A DNA stretch of 13,076 bases from JANPJV01 sp031425695 (GTDB lineage: Bacteria; Pseudomonadota; Gammaproteobacteria; Xanthomonadales; SZUA-5), in NCBI GenBank assembly GCA_031425695.1, contig JANPJV010000172.1, positions 1 to 13,076 of the forward strand, written 5' to 3'. The notes under the pieces are model-generated. The model did no database searches. It was not told the DNA's origin and saw nothing but the letters and a program-made list of their open reading frames with translations. This document shows positions 1-5,856 of the stretch, piece after piece; the stretch's first letter is position 1; each line of letters begins with the position of its first letter. Made by a program: the position numbers and the translations under genes.

Positions 1-71
1 CTGCGCCGCTTTGGATGCCTTTCTCAAGGCCGCGACCAGAGCATCCAAAGCGGCGCAGAGCGCCGCACTCC
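1..71. repeat. REP-like inverted pair, GGAG-headed family
   Basis: Bases 1-18 and 41-58 form a perfect 18-bp inverted repeat with a 22-base spacer. The right-hand element, read on the minus strand, starts with GGAG (68-71) and continues into a perfect small palindrome, GCGGCGC-tct-GCGCCGC (50-66). This is the tetranucleotide-plus-hairpin form of a REP element. The left-hand partner is cut off by the window start. It lies just past the stop codon of the DsrE-like gene (stop at 75) and may act as a 3' mRNA hairpin. There is no clear U-tract, so classical termination is uncertain. Confidence 0.75.
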
Positions 72-74
72 AAA

Positions 75-521
75 TCACGGCCGGATATAGGCCGCGTCTT
101 CCTCGATCTGCAGTCTGGCGATCTCGGCCACTCCAGCGCGCACGGTGGTGACGTCGGGGATCAGTTTCGACTCGTCGATGCCGCGGCCGCGCAGGGTGTT
201 CGCACACACGCGAAACTCCACGCCTTCGAGCATCAATGGATCGACCAGCGCGTCGTAGCTGTTGCCGTTTACATCTGCAGCGCCGTCGAGCAGAAAGTCG
301 ACTCCGCCGCCCAGCGCCACCACGATCAGTTTGATCTTTGCATCGGCGCGGCGATGGTTGCCGAGATTGCGGATCATCGGGATGGCGCGAGCGCTGTCAT
401 CGATGTGATAGACGACGGTCGGGATGCGCGAGCTCGGGCCCGCGGAATCTGGTTCGACCGCAATGACCGGAAGCGCGAACAGCAGGAAGGCGCATGCGGA
501 CAGACGATGGATCGGGGTCAT
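75..521 (-). CDS. Secreted DsrE/DsrF-like family protein
   Basis: 148 residues. The N-terminus (about 1-22) is a signal peptide: a short basic start, then a hydrophobic run of Ala, Leu, Phe and Val ending near AVE. The mature part has the DsrE-like pattern: VVYHIDD near 36-42, LIVVALGGGVDFLL near 65-78, a short helix-rich segment, then GVEFRVCANTL (100-110) with one conserved-looking Cys106, and an ending of the type LQIEEDAAYIRP. Cytoplasmic DsrE/F/H proteins carry sulfur on a cysteine in sulfur relay. The role of exported single-gene members is not established, so no reaction is assigned. The ATG at 519-521 is preceded on the minus strand by GGAG at 8 bases, which supports this start. The stop is followed by the GGAG-family inverted repeat. 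Confidence 0.8.
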   Translation of the reverse strand: MTPIHRLSACAFLLFALPVIAVEPDSAGPSSRIPTVVYHIDDSARAIPMIRNLGNHRRADAKIKLIVVALGGGVDFLLDGAADVNGNSYDALVDPLMLEGVEFRVCANTLRGRGIDESKLIPDVTTVRAGVAEIARLQIEEDAAYIRP

Positions 522-571
522 CGGCTTGGCTCCAGGGACGAAAAGCTGACTCTACGCCGCTCGTGCCATGC

Positions 572-639
572 GTGGGTTCGGACCTTGTCCGAACGTTTCG
601 CGTCCCAGGAAAAAGCGTCCGGACAAGGTCCGGACCCAC
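572..639. repeat. REP-like inverted pair, GTGG family a
   Basis: The arms 572-594 and 617-639 are inverted copies matching at 21 of 23 positions, separated by 22 bases. Each arm starts with GTGG at its outer end and then contains its own near-palindrome of the form TCGGAC-ct-TGTCCGA, so each arm can fold alone or pair with the other. This is REP-like architecture (tetranucleotide head, hairpin, two copies head-outward). It begins 9 bases past the stop of the membrane-protein gene (stop at 649) and lies upstream of the DsrE-like gene. Confidence 0.8.
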
Positions 640-648
640 ACCCGCGGA

Positions 649-1104
649 TCAATTTCCGCCGCGACGCAGCGCACCCAGCCCGAGACCGATGCCCATCCAC
701 AGGCACAGCAGCGAGGTGAGGACGATGAAGGTGTCGACGCGCTGGCAGTCGCAGATGCGCGCAAGTGTGGCTGGGTTCCACAGGATGAGTGGGATGAACA
801 GCAGGCCACGCAGGATGAGCACCAGCGCGCTCGCGGCCAGCACGGTGCGGAGAAAAGGCAGGCGGCGGATGCGGCCAGCGCCGGAGAGCGCATAAGCCGC
901 AAGCAGGCTCAAGCCCGCAGCGATGACGATGCAACTGATGGCCGGGCGCAGGCTGCCGGCGCGCGCCATTTCAACCAGCCGCCGTGGCGCGCCGAAGAAG
1001 GCGTACCAGTCGGGGCCGCCGACCAGGATGGCGAGATGGAGCACGGCGCCGGCCAGCGCCGTGATGGCAACCAGGAGCAGATAGCGTTCGGTGAAGCGGG
1101 TCAT
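649..1104 (-). CDS. Four-helix membrane protein of unknown function
   Basis: 151 residues with four hydrophobic segments at roughly 7-28, 53-75, 83-107 and 125-147, consistent with a small inner-membrane protein. The loop between helices 1 and 2 (PDWYAFFGAPRRLVEMARAG) is polar and carries aromatic residues. The segment between helices 3 and 4 holds two close cysteines (CDC). I do not recognise a named family. The product is a plausible real gene because the hydrophobic pattern is regular, the reading frame fills the gap between two other minus-strand genes, and a REP-like hairpin follows the stop directly. No strong ribosome binding site is visible before the ATG at 1102-1104, so the start is less certain than the gene. 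Confidence 0.7.
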   Translation of the reverse strand: MTRFTERYLLLVAITALAGAVLHLAILVGGPDWYAFFGAPRRLVEMARAGSLRPAISCIVIAAGLSLLAAYALSGAGRIRRLPFLRTVLAASALVLILRGLLFIPLILWNPATLARICDCQRVDTFIVLTSLLCLWMGIGLGLGALRRGGN

Positions 1105-1136
1105 CTATGAGGGACTCAGGTCAGATGCAGTTGCTC

Positions 1137-1228
1137 TGGTGGGTCTGCGCTGTGCGCGGACGCTGTTGATTTGCCGCTTTGTGATCCCATCCAGATCAAA
1201 AGAGTCCGCGCGCAGCGCAGACCCACCA
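1137..1228. repeat. REP-like inverted pair, GTGG family b
   Basis: The arms 1137-1161 and 1204-1228 are inverted copies matching at 24 of 25 positions, around a 42-base loop. Each arm has an outward GTGG (1139-1142, and CCAC at 1223-1226) followed by a small palindrome of the form GTCtGCGC-tgt-GCGCgGAC. It starts 12 bases beyond the stop of the cyclic-nucleotide-binding/rhodanese gene. A third copy of this family lies inside the AraC-type regulator gene at 6243-6274. Confidence 0.8.
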
Positions 1229-1240
1229 AAAGCTCCACCC

Positions 1241-2290
1241 TCAGCCCTTCTTGTCCATCATCTTCACCATCGCCGACAACCCGCCCGCCAGCGCAAAGGC
1301 TTCGAAGCCGAGCTTGGTCAAGATGTAGGCGGCGGCAGCGCTGCGCTCGCCGGTGTTGCAATAACAAACGTAGGACTTTTCCTTGTCGAGGTCAGGCGCA
1401 AATTCGCGCAGGCGGTAGAGCGGCATGTTGATCGCGCCCTTGATGCCACGCTCGTCGAACTCCTCGGGCAGGCGTACATCAATCACGCCAGCACCTTGGC
1501 GCACCAGCATCGAGGCCTTGCTGGGCGTGATCCACTCGACCGTCGGCTGTTTCAGCAGTTCGCTGAAATCACTCTTGCGCAGGCGCATGAGCTTGCCGTC
1601 TTTCATCATGGTGACCGAGGCGTTGCGCACCGAGTTGCTGAGCAGCGCGTCCTCGCCGAAAAAGTCACCACGGACAAGATAGGCCACGACCGCCGGATCG
1701 CCGTCGCCCGACTGCATCACGCTCGCCGCACCGTCCTTGATCACATAGAAATAATCGCCATCGTCGCCTTCCCGGACGACGGTCTGGTCTTTGCTGACCG
1801 AAATCTCCTCGAAGCGCGAAAACAGCCGCTCGAGATTGCCGGCCGGCACCTTGCGCAGCGCATTGTTCTGCAGCAGCCGGAAGATCCAGCGGTTGCCGTC
1901 GGGATTCTTGTCGAGCAACTTGAACGAGCTGGCGCGAGTGAGCTGGTCGAAGGTGATCAGCTTTTCCAGGAAGCGCCGCTCCATCGAAACGACGGTGGCC
2001 GTCAGCGACTGCACGGTGGCGGTGAAGCGCCGCGGCATGAGGTCGCCGATCGGATAGCGCCCTTGCAGCGAATCGGCGTTGATGTCCTTGCGCTTGCCGT
2101 CCGGATAGTCGCCGCCGACCAGCCCGCTCAGGAGGTAATGCGTGGTCTCGTCGACATCGCCGGCGCGGAACAGCACATGGGCGTTCCCGTACTCCTCCGA
2201 CTCCGCCTCGCGCGCAATCACCTCCAGATGCTCGGGCCGCAAGGAATCGAGCGGATACAGGTGCTTGAGCTTGCTGGCATCGATCGACAT
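1241..2290 (-). CDS. Double cyclic-nucleotide-binding domain/rhodanese fusion
   Basis: 349 residues with three modules. Residues about 10-115 form a degenerate cNMP-binding-like fold. Residues about 140-245 form a better-preserved one, with GDDGDYFYVIKDG (175-187) and a phosphate-binding-cassette-like FGEDALLSNSVRNAS (211-225) that keeps Glu213 and Arg222. Residues about 255-345 form a rhodanese domain with VIDVR, GAINMP and the active-site loop CNTGERS, Cys311 being the expected sulfur acceptor. There is no helix-turn-helix, signal peptide or membrane helix, so the protein is probably a cytoplasmic regulator or sulfurtransferase gated by a nucleotide. The ligand is inferred, not shown. The ATG at 2288-2290 has a modest AGGTG upstream. 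The flanking spacers hold hairpins of two different families. Domain calls are firm and the function is open. Confidence 0.88.
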   Translation of the reverse strand: MSIDASKLKHLYPLDSLRPEHLEVIAREAESEEYGNAHVLFRAGDVDETTHYLLSGLVGGDYPDGKRKDINADSLQGRYPIGDLMPRRFTATVQSLTATVVSMERRFLEKLITFDQLTRASSFKLLDKNPDGNRWIFRLLQNNALRKVPAGNLERLFSRFEEISVSKDQTVVREGDDGDYFYVIKDGAASVMQSGDGDPAVVAYLVRGDFFGEDALLSNSVRNASVTMMKDGKLMRLRKSDFSELLKQPTVEWITPSKASMLVRQGAGVIDVRLPEEFDERGIKGAINMPLYRLREFAPDLDKEKSYVCYCNTGERSAAAAYILTKLGFEAFALAGGLSAMVKMMDKKG

Positions 2291-2339
2291 GGGTGCACCT
2301 GCGATGCGTGGTAATGCCGAATATAGCTTTGATGCCGGT

Positions 2340-2415
2340 GTCGGTTTCGGTTTTCGGTTCGGAAGAAGCGGCCCTCGCGCTCGGCTTTTCGGCTTCTACC
2401 GAAACCGAAACCGAC
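2340..2415. repeat. TCGGTT-hexamer inverted repeat, copy 1
   Basis: The left arm 2340-2369 and right arm 2392-2415 are inverted copies built from repeats of a TCGGTT-like hexamer and ending at the loop side in AGAAGC/GCTTCT. The left arm carries a few extra bases, consistent with slippage in a short tandem repeat. It starts 13 bases past the ilvA stop and lies before the start of the cNMP-binding/rhodanese gene. It shares sequence with the repeat at 5755-5854 and differs from the GTRG-headed families. Confidence 0.8.
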
Positions 2416-2428
2416 AACCGAAAGCCCG

Positions 2429-3946
2429 TTACAAAAATTGTCCCACCACCGGATTGTCGCTCTCGTCGACGTAGTCAAAGCCGAGCGCGTCGATGCGCGC
2501 GCGCAGGGCGGGCTCGTCGGCGGCACTGACTTCCATTCCCGCGAACACGCGGCCGTAGGCGGCGCCGTGGCTGCGGTAGTGGAACAGGGTGATGCTCCAG
2601 CGCGTGCCCATGGCTTCGAGGAAGCGCAGCAGCGCGCCCGGTCGTTCCGGGAACTCGAAACGGAACACGCGCTCGCGTCCGCCGACGCGCGCGCGGCCGC
2701 CGACCATGTGACGTACGTGCAGCTTGGCGAGCTCGTTGCCGGTGTAGTCGGTGACGGGGTAGCCGTGTGCTTCGAGATTGGCCTTGATCTCCGCGCGCTC
2801 GGCAACGCCGCGGCGCAGCGCGATGCCGACGTAGACCTGCGCGGTGGTGCCGGGTGTGTAGCGGTAATTGAACTCGGTGACTGCGCGCGGTCCGAGCGCC
2901 CGACAGAAGTTGAGGAAGCTGCCCGGTTGCTCGGGGATGGCGACGCCGAACACCGCCTCGTGCGATTCGCCAATCTCGGCGCGCTCGGCGATATGGCGCA
3001 GCCGGTCGAAGTTGACGTTGGCGCCGCTGGCGACCGCGCACAGGGTCGCGTTCTCGACGCCGGGCCGTTCGGCGTAGATCTTGAGCCCGGCCAGTGCGAG
3101 CGCACCGGCGGGCTCGAGCACCACGCGGGTGTCGTCGAAGACATCTTTCACCGCAGCGCAGATCTGATCGGTGTCGACCAGGATGACTTCGTCGATGCAG
3201 TCGCGGAGGACGGCAAACGGATGATCGCCGACACGGCGCACGGCCACGCCATCGACGAACAGGCCGACCTGATCCAAGGTCACCGGCATGCCCGCGCACA
3301 GCGCCGCGTGCAGGCAGGCCGCATCGACCGGCTCGACGCCGATGACTTTGATCTCCGGCCGCAGTGCCTTGATATAGGCCGCCATGCCGGCCGCGAGGCC
3401 ACCACCCCCGACCGGGATGAACACCGCATCCAGCTTGGAGGGATGCTGGCGCAGCAACTCCATTGCCACCGTGCCCTGGCCGGCAATCACGTGTGGGTCG
3501 TCATACGGATGCACGAAGGTCAGCCCACGCTCGGCGGCAACGCGCTTGCCGACCACCGCCGCGGCGTCATAGCCATCGCCTTCGAGAATGATCTCGGCTC
3601 CGTAGGCGGCGACCGCATCGACCTTGATCGACGGCGTCGTGCCTGGCATCACGATGGTCGCCTTGCACCCAAGCTCACGTGCAGCCAGCGCCACACCCTG
3701 CGCATGATTGCCGGCCGACACCGCGAGCACGCCGGCTGCGCGTTCTTCCGGGCTCAGCGAGGCCATCTTGTTGTAGGCGCCGCGCACCTTGAACGAGAAC
3801 ACCGGCTGCAGGTCCTCGCGCTTCAGCAGCACGCGCAGCCCGAGCCGCCGCGACAAGCGCGTCGCCTCGGTGAGCGGCGTCTCGATCGCCACCTCGTACA
3901 CCCGCGAGGTCAGGATCGCGCGCAAGTAATCGGGAACATCGGTCAT
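2429..3946 (-). CDS. ilvA: Threonine ammonia-lyase, biosynthetic (PLP-dependent)
   Basis: 505 residues from the chosen start. Deaminates L-threonine to 2-oxobutanoate and ammonia, the first step towards isoleucine, in the cytoplasm. The PLP-binding lysine is Lys53 in SFKVRGAYNK. SAGNHAQGVA (77-86), the glycine loop VGGGGLAAGM (179-188) and ASGANVNF (306-313) are all present. Two ACT-like regulatory regions follow, at about 330-400 and 425-500, with EQPGSFLNF and ERPGALLRF motifs typical of the isoleucine/valine-responsive long form. Length is close to the E. coli enzyme (514). The start at 3944-3946 is preferred over the ATG 33 bases upstream because GGAGGG lies 4 bases before it and MTDVPDYLRA begins the family-like N-terminus. 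The gene stands alone rather than in an ilv operon. A hairpin that would cover part of the ribosome binding site is described separately. Confidence 0.97.
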   Translation of the reverse strand: MTDVPDYLRAILTSRVYEVAIETPLTEATRLSRRLGLRVLLKREDLQPVFSFKVRGAYNKMASLSPEERAAGVLAVSAGNHAQGVALAARELGCKATIVMPGTTPSIKVDAVAAYGAEIILEGDGYDAAAVVGKRVAAERGLTFVHPYDDPHVIAGQGTVAMELLRQHPSKLDAVFIPVGGGGLAAGMAAYIKALRPEIKVIGVEPVDAACLHAALCAGMPVTLDQVGLFVDGVAVRRVGDHPFAVLRDCIDEVILVDTDQICAAVKDVFDDTRVVLEPAGALALAGLKIYAERPGVENATLCAVASGANVNFDRLRHIAERAEIGESHEAVFGVAIPEQPGSFLNFCRALGPRAVTEFNYRYTPGTTAQVYVGIALRRGVAERAEIKANLEAHGYPVTDYTGNELAKLHVRHMVGGRARVGGRERVFRFEFPERPGALLRFLEAMGTRWSITLFHYRSHGAAYGRVFAGMEVSAADEPALRARIDALGFDYVDESDNPVVGQFL

Positions 3947-3950
3947 GGAA

Positions 3951-4001
3951 CCCTCCGGTTGACCGATGCTGCATTGCATCAGCCAAAGAGAGCAACCGGA
4001 G
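3951..4001 (-). promoter_or_regulatory. ilvA leader: strong SD within a possible sequestering stem
   Basis: The Shine-Dalgarno GGAGGG (plus-strand 3951-3956) precedes the preferred ilvA ATG by 4 bases. Bases 3953-3961 and 3993-4001 form a perfect 9-bp inverted repeat (CTCCGGTTG and CAACCGGAG) with a 31-base loop, and GGAG of the SD lies in the stem. If the transcript starts upstream of 4001, the stem could limit ribosome access. Regulation is inferred from this layout only; no known riboswitch or leader-peptide pattern was recognised. Confidence 0.5.
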
Positions 4002-4013
4002 CGGTGTGCTTTT

Positions 4014-4105
4014 GTAGGTCATGTTGTGCGCGCACGCGCACTACTTGACAGGACCTCGCGAAGAATTGAGTCATGTAGCCCGCTGGCGCGGGCAACATGA
4101 CCTAC
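4014..4105. repeat. GTAG-family REP pair (locus A)
   Basis: Two REP copies, head-outward: 4014-4049 (GTAG at 4014-4017) and its inverted partner 4070-4105 (CTAC at 4102-4105), 20 bases apart. Each has the core GTCAtGT...ACtTGAC. The distal stem is GTGCGC/GCGCAC in the first copy and GCCCGC/GCGGGC in the second, so the sequence differs but pairing is kept. The pair lies 17 bases past the pectate-lyase stop and 67 bases upstream of the ilvA start, so any independent ilvA promoter must sit in or very near it. Confidence 0.88.
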
Positions 4106-4122
4106 GAGGGAGCGCGGCCACG

Positions 4123-5625
4123 CTATTCGAACCCGTTCGCAAACACTGCATTCCCCGCTCCTGACCGCGCATCCGCCAGCGCATTCAAATAGCACTCCAG
4201 GTTCGTGTACCCCGCAATCCCCGTGAACGCGATCGAGAGCTGCGTGCCATTGGCGTCGAAGACATTCGGATTGAGTCCATTGGCGGTCTCGAACGCATTC
4301 GGCATGCCGTCGTTGTCGTTGTCGATCGGCGCCGGCGGTGGGCTCTGCGGATCGAAGTCGAGCGCGAAGGCGTCGGCGGCGAGCGGGGTGCCGTAGTCGA
4401 CGGCCGGGATCGAGCCCGACAAGGTCGAGTCGCGCCAGCGCCGGTCGAGCGGATCCTGGGGCAGGGAGCCGACGCGGGTTGGCAGGGTACTGATCAGCTG
4501 ATCGCCGGCCAGATACGAAACCGCTGCGAACGGGTGGCGGGTGCCGCGTCGCGTCGCGTTGCCGCTGTTCGTATTCGGCACATTGCCCTGGAAGTCGTTG
4601 CAGCAATAGAACAGCTGGTAGTCGGCGAAGCCGGGATGGATCGAGATGCGGTTGTCGGTCACGTAGAGCTCGTTCTGGGCGACGTCGATAAGGTCGAACA
4701 GGAACATGCCGTACGGGTAGCTCGGCCGCGCCAGGAAGCGATTGCCGACCGCATTCATGCGCACGCGGTAGGGGCCGGCTGCGGCGTTCTGGTCGACGTC
4801 GCGGTTGTACCAGATCAGGAAGCCGGGGTCGGCGTACAGGTTGTTTGACACTTCCAGGTGCAACGGGGTGTTCTGGCAGCTGGCGATCAGGCCAGGCTGG
4901 CCGTCGTAGTTGCTCGCCTCGCAGGTGATCTCGGGCGTACGTCCGCCGACGCGGTACCAGAGGTTCTTGACCAGCGCGATGCGGTCCTGCGGATTGTCGG
5001 GATGCGAGTAGTTGAGCAGGATGCCACCGCGGTCGGCGTGGTCGCCGACGGTCTCGCCCAGGGTTGAATACTGGATCGTGATGTCACGCGCCCAGCTGAT
5101 CTGCACCGCCTCGTCGGTCGCATGGGCAAGCGAGACGTGGTCGAAGATGGCACGCTCGATACCGTCGAGGCGCAGGGCGTCGTCGAGACGCTCGCCGCCG
5201 GCCGGCACGGCCAGGTTCCACGCCGGCCGCGAGCGCAGGTGGCGCACGATCAGGTTGTCGCACTGATTCTGTTCGTAATGCCCGTCGCAGATGAAGCCGC
5301 GCACGGTGATGCCGCCCGGAGACGACTGTCCAGCGATGGTGACATTGCCATTCACGACATTGGCGATGCCATGAATCACGCCGCTCACGCGGAACACGAT
5401 CGTGCGCGGCCCGGTCTGGCGCAGTGCCCAGTTGAGCGACCCGGTGATCGTCCCGCCCGGGTCCGGCGCCAGGGTGGTGACGGACAGCACCTGCCCGCCG
5501 CGACCGCCGCTGGCAACCGCGCCAAAGCCCTCGGCGCCGGGAAAGGCGGGGATGCCCTGGGCAAGGCAACTGGCTGAAGCGATAAGCGCAAGGATTTGGG
5601 TAACGAGGTAGAACCAGGACCGCAT
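4123..5625 (-). CDS. Secreted pectate lyase-like protein (PL1-type beta-helix)
   Basis: 500 residues. A signal peptide spans about 1-23, with likely cleavage after CLA. The mature start FPGAEGFGAVASGGRGGQV (28-46) is the hallmark opening of PL1-type pectate lyases. VTIAGQSSPGGITV, LDDALRLDGIERAIFDHVSLAHATDEAVQ (147-175) and a later RTPE (229-232) fit parallel beta-helix coils and the RxP-type catalytic region, although the exact catalytic Arg and calcium ligands are not assigned. The C-terminal part has an acidic calcium-loop-like DNDNDGMPNAFE (436-447) followed by GYTNLECYLNAL (472-483), common in secreted lyases. The final residues AVFANGFE look like a C-terminal tail shared among secreted proteins of this group (from memory). 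Expected to cleave pectate-like polysaccharide outside the cytoplasm; substrate unproven. GGAGG lies 10 bases before the ATG. The neighbouring AraC-type regulator is on the same strand upstream. Confidence 0.88.
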   Translation of the reverse strand: MRSWFYLVTQILALIASASCLAQGIPAFPGAEGFGAVASGGRGGQVLSVTTLAPDPGGTITGSLNWALRQTGPRTIVFRVSGVIHGIANVVNGNVTIAGQSSPGGITVRGFICDGHYEQNQCDNLIVRHLRSRPAWNLAVPAGGERLDDALRLDGIERAIFDHVSLAHATDEAVQISWARDITIQYSTLGETVGDHADRGGILLNYSHPDNPQDRIALVKNLWYRVGGRTPEITCEASNYDGQPGLIASCQNTPLHLEVSNNLYADPGFLIWYNRDVDQNAAAGPYRVRMNAVGNRFLARPSYPYGMFLFDLIDVAQNELYVTDNRISIHPGFADYQLFYCCNDFQGNVPNTNSGNATRRGTRHPFAAVSYLAGDQLISTLPTRVGSLPQDPLDRRWRDSTLSGSIPAVDYGTPLAADAFALDFDPQSPPPAPIDNDNDGMPNAFETANGLNPNVFDANGTQLSIAFTGIAGYTNLECYLNALADARSGAGNAVFANGFE

Positions 5626-5754
5626 GACGCTCGAACCTCCGCTCTGTGGGGAGTCCAGCCTGTGCCTGCCGAGCGCGCAAGCGGTAGGACGCGCGCGTCA
5701 GCGACTTGGATGGGCGCGTCAGGGCGGGAATTGTGCGACGGGGATCACAGATGA

Positions 5755-5854
5755 AGCGGTTTCGGTGTCAGTTGTCGGTTTCGGAAAAGCAGGAGGGTTG
5801 TCGGTTTCAGACTTACCGCTTCTACCGACACCGACAACCGACACCGAAACCGCT
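5755..5854. repeat. TCGGTT-hexamer inverted repeat, copy 2
   Basis: The arms 5755-5790 and 5818-5854 are near-perfect inverted copies of a tandem TCGGTT/TCGGTG-like hexamer array, with AAGC/GCTT at the loop side. It lies 2 bases beyond the stop of the AraC-type regulator and 129 bases upstream of the pectate-lyase ATG. Together with 2340-2415 it defines a repeat family separate from the GTAG, GTGG and GGAG ones. The hexamer count differs between the copies. Confidence 0.85.
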
Positions 5855-5856
5855 CT

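Noticed and set aside
572..639. Classical intrinsic terminator
   Set aside because: The stem is strong, but no T run follows on either strand, so it is listed as a repeat and termination is left open.
1091..2314. Long plus-strand frame opposite the cNMP-binding/rhodanese gene, and a similar one at 6118-7338 opposite the AraC-type gene
   Set aside because: Both mirror genes with clear domains and read through repeat DNA; they carry no domain pattern of their own.
3947..3979. Upstream ATG for ilvA giving 11 more residues
   Set aside because: No SD precedes it, while GGAGGG precedes the inner ATG at a proper distance, and the extra residues lack family resemblance.
2438..4048. Long open frame on the plus strand opposite ilvA (536 codons)
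   Set aside because: It is antisense to a clear ilvA gene, its composition is that expected from a GC-rich complement (many His, Asp, Arg and Val), and it has no recognisable domain.
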